DNA of 64,000 nucleotides, from assembly GCA_033977485.1 (NCBI GenBank), contig CM066987.1:73251588-73315587 (forward strand), read 5' to 3'. This DNA is from Hydrangea macrophylla (taxonomy: Eukaryota > Streptophyta > Magnoliopsida > Cornales > Hydrangeaceae). This document shows positions 21,560-30,770 of this stretch, in pieces (the stretch's first letter is position 1; every line of letters starts with the position of its first letter). Position numbers and translations under genes: made by a program. A model generated the notes under the pieces. That model saw only the letters and a program-made list of their open reading frames with translations, ran no database searches and was not told the origin of the DNA.

Positions 21560-22227
21560 CTAGTGATCCACAAGGCTGGGTGTCCATGATTCAAGCTCTA
21601 GAATAAATTATAGGCTTGCATGCCAACTTAGGGATTTTTTATATTCATTAGTTTCCTTTTATTTTAGTTTTGGGATGAATTATATTGGACCATAATATTT
21701 CGTAGGCTTAAAAGGGCCCAACTTTAAGCCTCAGCTATTTAAACAGTTTTAGGGTTTGTAATATTCAGTTTTGATCATTAATAATATTGTGAGAGTTTTC
21801 TCTTTGGTTCTTTGAAGAACTATTCGAACTTATCAGATTTACTCTGTGGCGTTCATACCTGGACTTATCAATCGAGTTTTCCATCCTTGATTGTGGCGTC
21901 TTCGTCCTTTATACCAAGGTAAGCCTCAGCTATTTAAACAGTTTTAGGGTTTGTAATATTCAGTTTTGATCATTAATAATATTGTGAGAGTTTTCTCTTT
22001 GGTTCTTTGAAGAACTATTCGAACTTATCAGATTTACTCTGTGGCGTTCATACCTGGACTTATCAATCGAGTTTTCCATCCTTGATTGTGGCATCTTCGT
22101 CCTTTATACCAAGGTTCGCATCTGTTATAGGTGTTGGGTCGCAGTTTCCATTGAATCTGACAGTAGAACGGTCCGAGACATTAATCGTGTTACGGGTTTC
22201 GTCACATTATTGGCGGAGTTCGTATCA
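21560..22227 (+). repeat. 3' LTR of CRM-A, second part (after CTAGT)
   Basis: Begins with the CRM-C target duplication and runs to GTATCA at 22227. The rejoined LTR is 829 bp, 195 longer than its 5' partner; the excess is the tandem duplication at 21726-22115. Confidence 0.9.
21726..22115 (+). repeat. 195-bp tandem duplication in CRM-A 3' LTR
   Basis: The segment from aagcctcagc to ataccaaggt (21726-21920) is repeated directly at 21921-22115 with few changes (ggcgtcttcg against ggcatcttcg). It covers the TATTTAAA box and the likely R region. It is absent from the 5' LTR and from both CRM-C LTRs, so it arose after integration. Confidence 0.85.
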
Positions 22228-22793
22228 GATTCGGCCCTTGGAATGACAACGGACTGGAATCTGAACTTCATACTCACCTAAATAGATAAGTAGGAAAACG
22301 AAACGCAAATCTGATTCACAGATTGCAAGTTAGACACGAATACACAAATTTATAAACTTCATCCCTCTAAAACAATGTTTTGGGGTTTTGCGAGACCAAA
22401 ATAGGTTTCGGCACTCTGAATGACACAGGACCGGAACCTAAACTTCATACTCACCTAAATAGACTTGTAGGAAGAAACGACACGGAATTATAATTCACGG
22501 ATTACAAGTTAGAGGCAAATATGCAAATTTATAGACTTAAGCCTTCTAAAAGTATATTTTGGGGTTTTGAGAGACCAAAATTAGTTTCGGCACTCGGAAT
22601 GACATAGGACAAGAACCTAAACTTCAGGGTCACCTACATATACTTGAAGGAAGAAATGACATGCAAATCTGATTTTTGAAAAAAAGACATGTAATTTGGC
22701 TTTTTTTATTCATTTACCAATTTTCGAAAAATAAGACAAGCATTTCCGATTCACGAATTACAAGTTAGACTTGAATACGCAAATTATAGACTT
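22228..22793. repeat. Satellite array, block 2
   Basis: About three monomers; the gagacc landmark is at 22391 and 22570 (179 bp apart). From 22691 the sequence gtaatttggcttttttta starts the first of three longer repeat blocks (the same landmark is at 31561 and about 32942). It is interrupted by LINE-1 at about 22794. Confidence 0.85.
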
Positions 22794-22830
22794 TTTTTCA
22801 GAAAACTGGTTAATTAATCCAAAAAAGGGA

Positions 22831-22856
22831 GTACAAATGTACAAGGGGCATACCCC
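22831..22856 (-). other. LINE-1 3' tail: double palindrome
   Basis: Plus-strand GTACAAATGTAC (22831-22842) and GGGGCATACCCC (22845-22856). As RNA this gives two small stem-loops about 30-60 nt before the poly(A). The same pair recurs in LINE-3, -4 and -5. Confidence 0.6.
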
Positions 22857-23147
22857 AGGATATACAATGAGCGCAGAAAATGTGGTAAGATACCACCAAC
22901 AGGAAATGGGATGAGACAATATCAAACTGTGAAAACAACTGATATCACGTCATACCAAGACAACAAAGCGCGTGAGCCAAACTCAGACCTCAAGAAAAAC
23001 CTAAGCAATCAACCCTAACAAAGAACAACAAATGCAACAAAGGATGAGGGCTTTAACATAAGTCAAACCCAGAAAATCCTCACCCTATGAAAAGCAAGCG
23101 ACTAAAGAATTACATCAAAATCAAAACCAAAAAATCCATTACAGGGA

Positions 23148-26100
23148 CTACTTCCATCTATCCATGTATTGAGGGAGGTGTGGGTCATTACTCCAGTTGA
23201 CTTGGATTTGCTGAGATATTTGGATACAAATTTCTTGAATCATTTTTTCCTTTGGCTTGACTTCCATTCTGAAGCTACGGCCATTTCTCTCTTTCCAGAT
23301 GCTATAAACAACCAGGCCTAGACACATTTTTGGGATAATATGCCTAGGGGTCTTTCCTTTCCACTTGTCCGCAGCCCAAATCACAATAGCATCCCACGTA
23401 GTGGCATGGTAAGTTATGTCCAACCTGTTGAGAACACCCTGCCAAACAAAAGAAGAGTAAGAGCAATTAAAGAAAAGGTGGTCGTGTGTTTCCAAGTGTT
23501 GGTGACATAGGACACAAGCAAGGGGTCCAGGGGTGTAAGCATAAATTCTATCTTGTGTGGATAGCCTGTGAAGAATAGCCAACCAAGATATAAAACTATA
23601 ACGGGGCACATTTCCTGGGAACCATATAAGGCGGTGCCAAGGCACACGAGGGTAGCTAGTTCTAACATAGTCCCAAGTATTGGAGGAAGAGAACACCTTA
23701 TTGGGAGAAGGTAACCATTGTACCACATCACTAGTGTGAGAAGGATGTGGTAATTCATGCATTTGGCCTCTTATTTCCCTTAATTCAATAGTATTAGTCG
23801 ATGGCCATCGCCATTCCCTACTATCAATAACATTAGACACTTTAGCATTTAACGGGATAGCAGTATCATATTGAACACGCATACCAAATCTATCCAAAAT
23901 TGGTCCTAAGGGGTGCCAATTGTCGAACCAAAGGTACGTACCACACCCATTGCCAATCCTATGTTTGAGCATAGGTCTAGCCATAGGTCTAAGTTTAAGG
24001 AGTTTCTTCCAATACCAAGAGCATTGTGACGGGGCCTTGACTTCCCAAAAGCTTTTGTTTTTTAACATGTAAATATGTATCCAATCCACCCACAGAGACA
24101 TATTTCTAGCAGTAAAAATGGACCAAATATGTTTGAGATTTAAAGAGGAGTTTAATTGGGTTAGATTTTTTAAGCCAAGCCCCCCTTCCTTTTTAGGTCT
24201 ACAAACAAGTTCCCAAGCCACTTTGGCACCATGGGTCTTGTTGGTTCCTCCAGTCCAAAGGAATCGACTCATCAGACTATCAATGTGTTTTAGGACATTC
24301 TTTGGAAGAATAAACATGGCAGCCCAGTAATGATGAATCCCCGTTAGCACAGATTGAATCAGTTGAAGCCTGCCAGCATAGGAGAGGAATTTAGATGTCC
24401 AAGAGGTAATTCTCGAACTGATTTTCTGAATGAGTTCATCGCAATCTCCTTTCTTTAATTTGGTGGTGATCAGCGGAACACCAAGGTATTTTATTGGAAG
24501 AGAACCAATGGTAAAAGGGAGGCTAAGTCCAATGGCATTGGAAGTAGCTTCCTCAGTTCCTGCGATAAATAAACAACTTTTACTAGCATTAGCCTGCAAA
24601 CCGGTGAAGTTATAAAATTGATTCAAAGCATCTTTCATAACCAAAGCAGAGTGAACGTCACCACGAAAAAGCAAGAGAAGATCATCAGCAAAACAGAGGT
24701 GGGAGATTTTAAGTTTCTCACATCTCCAATGGTATTTGAATTGAGGAGTGCTGCGGATGTTGTGTTGGATCAACTGGCTAAGGGTATCCATAACAAGGAC
24801 AAAGAGGTAGGGTGACAATGGGTCTCCCTGCCTAAGACCTTTAGCACCCTCAAAATATCCAATAGATTCCCCATTAAAATTTATGGAGTACTTAGGACTA
24901 GTAATGCAAGCTCTAATCCAGCCTTGCATCTTGGGAGGGAAGCCCAGGACCTCAAGGAGGTCAAGCAAGAATTCCCAACTCACACTATCATAGGCTTTCA
25001 TAAGGTCAACCTTTGCCGCGACTCTAGGGGGGCCAGAAGGCTTGTGATAGTCCCTCAAGAGGTCCTGAGCAAGGAGGACATTGTCGCTAATTTTCCTACC
25101 TTTAATAAAAGCAGATTGGGCTTTGTCAACAAGAGTAGGAAGAATTTTTTGAAGCCTCTTGGAGATAATTTTAGAGATGCATTTGTATATCGTATTGCAA
25201 CACGAGATGGGTCTAAAATCACTCATCTTAGAAGGATTAGGGATCTTAGGAATAAGTGCTATAAGTGTAGCATTTGACTCTTTTAAAAGTTGGCCCGAGG
25301 AAAAAAATTCCTTTATAGCGTTAGTAACTAAAGATCCAGTGATGGTCCAAGTATGTTTAAAGAAATGAGCATTATAGCCATCAGGACCAGGGGCTTTGTT
25401 ACTATGGATACTTTTAAGAGCTTCCTTGATATCATCATCACTAGGAATGTCATCCATAGAAACAAGTAAGTCAGTAGGTATGCGCTTATGGATGACTTTC
25501 CTTAATTCATTAATGCCAGGGTAGGAATTAGAAGCAGGAGTTCCAAGCATGGATTTAAAATATCTTATAGCTTCAATTTTAGCTTGTTCCTCATTAATGG
25601 TACTGGTACCATCAGGTTGGACAAGGGACACAATTCTATTATGATTTCTGCGATTTTTAACAAAGTTATGAAAATAAGTAGTGTTCTTGTCCCCTGAGCC
25701 AAGCCATTGGATTCTAGATTTTTGTCTAATAATTTCTTCTTCAATGTGTATGGCTTTTAAAAAATTGCTCATAAGCTCTTTTTCAAGGGTTATAAGAGAA
25801 GTATCATTAGGATTTTCCTCAAGTTTTCTTTGGCACTCTCCAAGGTCTAGACGAGCTTTATTAGCAATAATTCTTTCTTTGCCTAAGGAGTCCTTGGAGA
25901 GAATTTTCAGATCACCTTTGAGAATCCTTAAGCTATGAAATAATTGAAATTGGATGGTGCCATCAATGTGCCTATTCCAAGAGGTGCGGACAGTGGCATT
26001 AAAGTTTCCTAATTCCGTCCAATAATTGTAAAACTTAAAGGGCTTACCTTTCTTGCTAACAGTGGGCAATAAGTTGACAATAATAGGAGAATGATCTGAA

Positions 26101-26777
26101 ATACCGGGGGTGAGAAAGTCTGCATAAGCTGAAGGGAAAGTGTCCAGCCAACCAGGATTTATGAGAGCTCTGTCCAATTTCCTCTTAGTAAACTGAATTG
26201 AATCAAATTGCCGATTGCACCAAGTGAAGAAGAGACCTGTATATCTAAGGTCTACGAGGCAAGTGGCATTCACAAGATCATTAAATTCAATAGCACCATT
26301 GTCACGCCCTGGATTACCCTCGTATATTTCATTTGAGTTTAAGGTGGAGTTAAAATCTCCGAGACTAATCCAGGGTGTATCACCAATGGTAGCTGCAATA
26401 TTGCTTAAGTTAGACCAAAGGGGCCTTCTGCCTTGAGTGGTGTTGGAGCCATAAATAAAGGAAGCTTCAAAGGAAATTAAGTGATCAAGAGATTCAACTT
26501 TAACGTGGATAATTTGCCTATTACAAAGTAAGACAGATAAGGTGACTTTATTAGGGTTCCAGCCAACCCAAATTCTATCAACAGAATTTGGTTGACTGTT
26601 AGTAATAAAGTTCCAACTTGGCAGCATGTGCCTCTGAATCCTGTCCTGGTTAGGAATTCTCACTTTAGTCTCCACAATACCCATAACATCAAGCTTGTGA
26701 GTATTCACTAATTTAGAAATTTCTTGTTGTTTAATGGACTGGTTAAGCCCTCTAATATTCCAACAACCAATAAACAT
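23148..26777 (-). CDS. LINE-1 ORF2: endonuclease / reverse transcriptase (1209 aa)
   Basis: Complete ORF from ATG (26775-26777). The N-terminal apurinic-type endonuclease has N7 (CWNIRGLN), E36 (VETKV), the GDFNS motif and the SDHSP end motif. The RT domain holds SNKAPGPDGYNAHFF, the FRPISCCNT block, AFIKGRKISDN, KAYDSVSWEF, GLRQGDPLSPYLF and the catalytic FADD at residues 696-699. A C-terminal cysteine/histidine zf-RVT region includes LACVLCHQHLETHDHLFF (about residues 1090-1110). The enzyme would nick target DNA and copy its own RNA there. The start overlaps the ORF1b stop as TAATG, which suggests reinitiation rather than independent entry. No internal stop is seen. Confidence 0.93.
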   Translation of the reverse strand: MFIGCWNIRGLNQSIKQQEISKLVNTHKLDVMGIVETKVRIPNQDRIQRHMLPSWNFITNSQPNSVDRIWVGWNPNKVTLSVLLCNRQIIHVKVESLDHLISFEASFIYGSNTTQGRRPLWSNLSNIAATIGDTPWISLGDFNSTLNSNEIYEGNPGRDNGAIEFNDLVNATCLVDLRYTGLFFTWCNRQFDSIQFTKRKLDRALINPGWLDTFPSAYADFLTPGISDHSPIIVNLLPTVSKKGKPFKFYNYWTELGNFNATVRTSWNRHIDGTIQFQLFHSLRILKGDLKILSKDSLGKERIIANKARLDLGECQRKLEENPNDTSLITLEKELMSNFLKAIHIEEEIIRQKSRIQWLGSGDKNTTYFHNFVKNRRNHNRIVSLVQPDGTSTINEEQAKIEAIRYFKSMLGTPASNSYPGINELRKVIHKRIPTDLLVSMDDIPSDDDIKEALKSIHSNKAPGPDGYNAHFFKHTWTITGSLVTNAIKEFFSSGQLLKESNATLIALIPKIPNPSKMSDFRPISCCNTIYKCISKIISKRLQKILPTLVDKAQSAFIKGRKISDNVLLAQDLLRDYHKPSGPPRVAAKVDLMKAYDSVSWEFLLDLLEVLGFPPKMQGWIRACITSPKYSINFNGESIGYFEGAKGLRQGDPLSPYLFVLVMDTLSQLIQHNIRSTPQFKYHWRCEKLKISHLCFADDLLLLFRGDVHSALVMKDALNQFYNFTGLQANASKSCLFIAGTEEATSNAIGLSLPFTIGSLPIKYLGVPLITTKLKKGDCDELIQKISSRITSWTSKFLSYAGRLQLIQSVLTGIHHYWAAMFILPKNVLKHIDSLMSRFLWTGGTNKTHGAKVAWELVCRPKKEGGLGLKNLTQLNSSLNLKHIWSIFTARNMSLWVDWIHIYMLKNKSFWEVKAPSQCSWYWKKLLKLRPMARPMLKHRIGNGCGTYLWFDNWHPLGPILDRFGMRVQYDTAIPLNAKVSNVIDSREWRWPSTNTIELREIRGQMHELPHPSHTSDVVQWLPSPNKVFSSSNTWDYVRTSYPRVPWHRLIWFPGNVPRYSFISWLAILHRLSTQDRIYAYTPGPLACVLCHQHLETHDHLFFNCSYSSFVWQGVLNRLDITYHATTWDAIVIWAADKWKGKTPRHIIPKMCLGLVVYSIWKERNGRSFRMEVKPKEKMIQEICIQISQQIQVNWSNDPHLPQYMDRWK

Positions 26778-26779
26778 TA
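26775..26779 (-). promoter_or_regulatory. TAATG stop-start overlap, ORF1b to ORF2 of LINE-1
   Basis: The minus strand reads CGTTAATGTTT: the ORF1b stop TAA shares its last A with the ORF2 ATG. Known cases of coupled termination-reinitiation, such as the silkworm LINE SART1 and influenza B segment 7, use the same pentanucleotide. Its function here is inferred. Confidence 0.6.
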
Positions 26780-29179
26780 ACGACGTTTAGAGGGATGATT
26801 TTTCTTACCTGAAGAACTTCTGTTTTGGTTCTTCTGTTTTTTGGAATGACCTGGAAAGACCTTTGAACTAGATTCTACCAAATAGTGTTCATGAGAAGGA
26901 GTGTGATCTACTTGGTCTTCATCATCACTATAGACCTGATTAGAGCCACCGGGAGTAGGATACTGGAAGAAGGACTTAGTGTATACACTTTCTCCAGGGC
27001 AGGTGTCCACCATAGTGACAGGATGGTTGGAATCTTGTAAGTCCCCATGCTGCTCCACCTGGACCTCCTCAACGACCCTTTTGTCTTCATCAATGGCAAG
27101 GACTTTCCCAACATCTTGCTCCTCCAGAGAATGTAACTCTTGAGCTTGATCCCTATCAACTTGGGATTTCAAATTCTTCTCGGACTCTCGAGCTTGTCCT
27201 TCAATAGTATTAGTAGTAATGCCACCTTTGTTGTCCAAAGCTCCATTAACTGTAATATCATTCTTCAAAGCTGAGAATTTATTACCATTCAAAACACCCT
27301 CTGTGATGTCAATCTGGTTTTGCTTCTGGGAATTGTTGTTGGAGATTTTAGGTATCTGCAAACCTTTGCCTTGTTTCAACCATCCTCCCTCATCTTGAGG
27401 GGGTTTAGGATTGGGGGCTGGGATAGTAGAACTTTGGCTTATGGGGGTAAAAGTTTGAGCTATGGGAAGTTTTCCACAATCATGTCCAAATTTTTTGCAT
27501 TTTACACATCGAATCGGGTTCCATTGGTATTCCACATGCAGAGTCACTTTTTCCTGCTCAGGATCATCACTACCCACTTCAAGGGTTTTCAATAATTCAT
27601 GTTCAGCACTAATCTCTATGCAGATACGCGCATATGCGATCCTCCTACACTTTGCTGTCATCCTATCAACCTGAAGAGGCTTTCCCAAGGCACTTGCTAT
27701 GTAGCTCATACCTTCTGAATTCCAGTACTCAAGGGGAATGCCATATATATGAACCCATATAGGAACAGTTGAGGGAGCATCCTTAGCTAATTCAAGCCCA
27801 GGTTGCCAATGTTTAAGGAGAATCGGTTGTCCCGCAATGTGCCAGGGTCCCCCTTCCAAAACAGCAGCACTTTCATCCCTGCTCCTAAATTTGAAGAAGT
27901 AATACCCTTTACCTGTGGCTAGCATATCAATTAGCCCCATTTTAGACCACATCTTGGAAGTGGTTTCCTTGACATAAGTGTAAGAGATTTTCCTCCCAAT
28001 GAAATACCCAACCAGAGTGTACTCCCAGTTTCTACTACCTTGCTCAATAATCTGTTGCGGGACAGAGACAATATGTCGGTCAGTGTTGTCTTTCGGTTTG
28101 ATGTAGTTCACCTTGATTCCTGAGGGGATACTATTGGAAACGAGAGAAGCCCAGCTAGCCTTTTTTGGAGTGGTTTCGGCTGAACCACTAGCCACATAAC
28201 CACTAAGGTTCTGAGATGATGTGGCATTCAAGCAGTGCGTATCACTAGGGTGAGGTAAGAGGCCAACAGTTTGGTGGTTAGGGGAATGTAATTCCTTTGG
28301 GGTAGTATGGTCAATACCATGGTGTATAGCACCAACAAGTGGCCCCCCCGGAAAAGAAGGATTCAAAGCACTATCAGCCTTAGTCAGCGAAGAAAGCTGC
28401 CCCACCACCTCTCCCATGGGAACATTAGTCAAAGGAGTAGAAAGGCCTAATGAGGTATGAGGTGCATTAAGCACATTAATATCGGGAATAATAGAGGACA
28501 ATGCGCCGGGTTTTAAGGGATAAAGTGAGGAGCCCATGTGCTCATCAGAAACCACGTGAGGAGAGAGAGTGGAATGTGGCGCCATTGTACCTGCTCTAGC
28601 TACACTATCCGAGGGTCCATTATGCACTAAAGTGCTAGCATGGGCATAACTTGCCACGTTGGGTACTAAATCAGCAATAGTAGTTGGCTTGTGAGAGGGC
28701 GAAGCAGCAGACATAGCGCCGGGAATCAAGGGAAAAGCTGCCACTCCCATGTGACTATCCTTGGGCTTCAAATAATTTAAAAATTTTGACATATCTCCAA
28801 TATATCCGTTAGGCACATGGGAAATGGGATCGTGAGAGTCACGTGCAGCAAACACCTCGGAATCATGTTGGGCTAAACTTTTCGGATCAAAACACTTACT
28901 TTTAGTACCTTCCCCAAAATCACTGCTCAAGTTTGATTTTTTCTCATATAGACGCATGTTAGGTATATCAGAATCTGAAATAGTACCATTTCTTTGCCCA
29001 ACCCTCACTTCGGTTTTATCATTTGGAATTTCACCCTCTTCATATTGAGAAAATGTCTTATTCCTGCAAGTTTCTGAATCTGAATGTGACCTAACCTTTT
29101 TTTCTTGCCAGATATAGGAACTATCTAAAATCTTCCCTCTACGCCCCCTGCTGCCTGTATTTTGTCTCCTGCTGTTCAT
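26777..29179 (-). CDS. LINE-1 ORF1b: DUF4283-like RNA-binding protein (800 aa)
   Basis: Starts at an ATG that overlaps the ORF1a stop (ATGA, 29176-29179) and ends in the TAATG shared with ORF2. Residues 1-340 are low-complexity and rich in S, P, G and H. About 340-540 is a DUF4283-like domain (SWASLV, YTLVGYFIGRK, GPWHIAGQPILLKHW, VPIWVHIYGIPLEYW). Near 565 there is a cysteine cluster CVKCKKFGHDC, i.e. CX2CX4HXC, with the last cysteine three residues closer than in a classic CCHC knuckle. The tail is basic (SSSGKKNHPSKRR). In plant LINEs this protein binds the element RNA. LINE-4 has the matching region in one longer ORF1, so the split may be a frameshift or true coupling. Confidence 0.85.
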   Translation of the reverse strand: MNSRRQNTGSRGRRGKILDSSYIWQEKKVRSHSDSETCRNKTFSQYEEGEIPNDKTEVRVGQRNGTISDSDIPNMRLYEKKSNLSSDFGEGTKSKCFDPKSLAQHDSEVFAARDSHDPISHVPNGYIGDMSKFLNYLKPKDSHMGVAAFPLIPGAMSAASPSHKPTTIADLVPNVASYAHASTLVHNGPSDSVARAGTMAPHSTLSPHVVSDEHMGSSLYPLKPGALSSIIPDINVLNAPHTSLGLSTPLTNVPMGEVVGQLSSLTKADSALNPSFPGGPLVGAIHHGIDHTTPKELHSPNHQTVGLLPHPSDTHCLNATSSQNLSGYVASGSAETTPKKASWASLVSNSIPSGIKVNYIKPKDNTDRHIVSVPQQIIEQGSRNWEYTLVGYFIGRKISYTYVKETTSKMWSKMGLIDMLATGKGYYFFKFRSRDESAAVLEGGPWHIAGQPILLKHWQPGLELAKDAPSTVPIWVHIYGIPLEYWNSEGMSYIASALGKPLQVDRMTAKCRRIAYARICIEISAEHELLKTLEVGSDDPEQEKVTLHVEYQWNPIRCVKCKKFGHDCGKLPIAQTFTPISQSSTIPAPNPKPPQDEGGWLKQGKGLQIPKISNNNSQKQNQIDITEGVLNGNKFSALKNDITVNGALDNKGGITTNTIEGQARESEKNLKSQVDRDQAQELHSLEEQDVGKVLAIDEDKRVVEEVQVEQHGDLQDSNHPVTMVDTCPGESVYTKSFFQYPTPGGSNQVYSDDEDQVDHTPSHEHYLVESSSKVFPGHSKKQKNQNRSSSGKKNHPSKRR

Positions 29180-29904
29180 AGGGGGGAGAAAGGAGATTGT
29201 TGAAGGGTCTTCATCTCCCTTAATTCATTTTGGAGCTGCCTAATCAATCCATGAGCTGCATCAAGCTCACTGGAAGCTGTGGCTTGAAATTTCCTCTTGA
29301 GTAGCTCATTAGAATCTTGGAGTTTTAAAAACTGGGTGGTTCTCCCCTGGCCACTTGTTTCCATTTCATCTTGACTAGAGGGGATCTCTTCCCATTCCTC
29401 AGGTAGCTCCACCTCCTCATCAGAGATTTCATAACCATTAGTATTAGACATATCTGATATTCCATCATTGCCCACACTAAAAACAATAGATTTGGAGGGG
29501 TTTGAAATAACAAAATTCTTCCCATTAGGTTCTTTCTCAGATTCACCTTTGGCCTTCATAACACTTGCAGCAGATTGACTCTTGGAGATAATAGTAGCAT
29601 CCTTACCAGCAGAACAAATGGAAATAGTAGGTTTAGCTTCAATGACTGGTTTTGCAACATTGAGAACTCGAACCTTTCCATCGGAGATGAATCCACCAGG
29701 TTGAGGTCCATCTTTAAGTATCACTGAACCATCTCCTTTGAGAGAGTATTTACTCTCTAGAGCTGGAGCAACAATACCCAAAACAGATGAGCCTCCAGTA
29801 GAAGGTAGAGCATTTACCTGTTTAACATGATTAGCCGAAGGAATTGAAGGCCCAGCGGTCTTAGATTTAACATGATCCCTTATCTTCTTATTAGATCCCA
29901 TCAA
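29176..29904 (-). CDS. LINE-1 ORF1a: N-terminal ORF1 segment (242 aa)
   Basis: The frame opens with two methionine codons; the second (MGSNKKIRDH) matches the start of LINE-4 ORF1 (MGSTKKKRNH) and LINE-2 (MGKRERIKRS) and is the more likely start. Shared stretches are KYSLKGDGSV, VLNVAKP and a SLQDS/LKLQDS-LKRK stretch. The end is predicted coiled (LIRQLQNELREMK). It stops at TGA 29176-29178 inside ATGA, one base into ORF1b. No known catalytic domain. It is best read as the N-terminal part of ORF1, now separate. Confidence 0.7.
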   Translation of the reverse strand: MMGSNKKIRDHVKSKTAGPSIPSANHVKQVNALPSTGGSSVLGIVAPALESKYSLKGDGSVILKDGPQPGGFISDGKVRVLNVAKPVIEAKPTISICSAGKDATIISKSQSAASVMKAKGESEKEPNGKNFVISNPSKSIVFSVGNDGISDMSNTNGYEISDEEVELPEEWEEIPSSQDEMETSGQGRTTQFLKLQDSNELLKRKFQATASSELDAAHGLIRQLQNELREMKTLQQSPFSPL

Positions 29905-29963
29905 AAGCTTTGGAAAGAAAGATAAAAGACAAGTTTTAGAGAGAAGGAAGAGCTTCTCACTCT

Positions 29964-30770
29964 AACCTATGTTTTTTGGTTTTGAGAGACCAAAAATGGT
30001 TTTGGCACTCGCACTGACATGGGATAGAAATTTACACATCCTACTCACTTGAATAAACTTGAAGGAAGAAATGGCATGCAATTTCGATTCACGGATTGCA
30101 AGTTATACGCGAATGCACAAATTCAGAGACTTAAGCATTATAAACCTAAGTTTTGAGGTTTTGAGGGATCAAAATAGGTTTCGGTACTCAGAATGACATG
30201 GGACCGAAACCAAACTTCATACTCACCTAAATAGCCTAGTAGAAAGATACAACACGTAAGTCTGGTTCACGCATTACAAGTTAGACGCGAATATGCAAAT
30301 CATAGACTTAAGCATTCCAAAATTATGTTTTGCGGTTTTGAGATACCAAAAATGGTTTCGGCGCTCGCACTGACATGTGACAGGAATCTACGCATCATAC
30401 TCACCTGAATAAACTTGTAGGAATAAACGGCACGCAACTTTGATTCACGGATTGCAAGTTAGACGCGAATGCACAAATTCATAGACTTGAGCATTCGGAA
30501 TGACACGAGAAGGGAACCTAAACTTCGCACTCACCTAAATAGACTTCTAATAAGAAGCGACATGCAATTCCGATCCACCGATTGCATGTTAGACACGGAT
30601 ATGCAAATTCAATGACTTAAGCCTTCTAAATCTAAGTTTTGGGGTTTTGATAGACCAAAATGGGTATCGGTACTCGAAATGACAATGGACTGGAACCTAA
30701 ATTTTATACTCACCTAAATATACTTGTAGGAAGAAATGACACGCAATTCAAATTCAAGGATTGCAAGTTA
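29964..30770. repeat. Satellite array, block 3 (first higher-order copy)
   Basis: The gaga(g/t)acc-type landmark is at 29994, 30173 (variant gagggatc), 30350 (gagatacc) and 30649 (gatagacc). The spacings 179 and 177 are the same as at 31694, 31873 and 32050. About 59 bp present at 32200-32260 is missing here near 30492. It is interrupted by LINE-2. Confidence 0.85.

Larger units (their letters stand above)
2050..22227 (+). mobile_element. CRM-A: Ty3/gypsy CRM element, split by CRM-B and CRM-C
   Basis: LTRs start TGATGAG and end GTATCA, flanked by the 5-bp target duplication GATTC (2045-2049 and 22228-22232) in satellite. Order: 5' LTR, primer site, leader, gag-pol, polypurine tract, 3' LTR. 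CRM-B sits in pol, just upstream of the RT core (5655-12228). CRM-C, of the same family, sits in the 3' LTR (14832-21559). Gag has a TAG stop at 4776, and the 3' LTR has a 195-bp tandem duplication. The two LTRs show several substitutions by eye. The element is dead and older than its two guests. Confidence 0.92.
22794..29963 (-). mobile_element. LINE-1: near full-length plant L1-type LINE, ORFs open
   Basis: On the minus strand: short 5' UTR, ORF1a, ORF1b, ORF2, 3' UTR with the shared palindromic tail and a short A tail (about 7 A). It sits inside satellite. The boundaries are approximate: I see no clear target duplication, and the satellite phase resumes with about the expected spacing. ORF2 is complete with endonuclease and RT motifs, so the copy may be recent. 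It is related to LINE-3, -4 and -5 but is a separate subfamily, closest to LINE-5. Confidence 0.88.
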
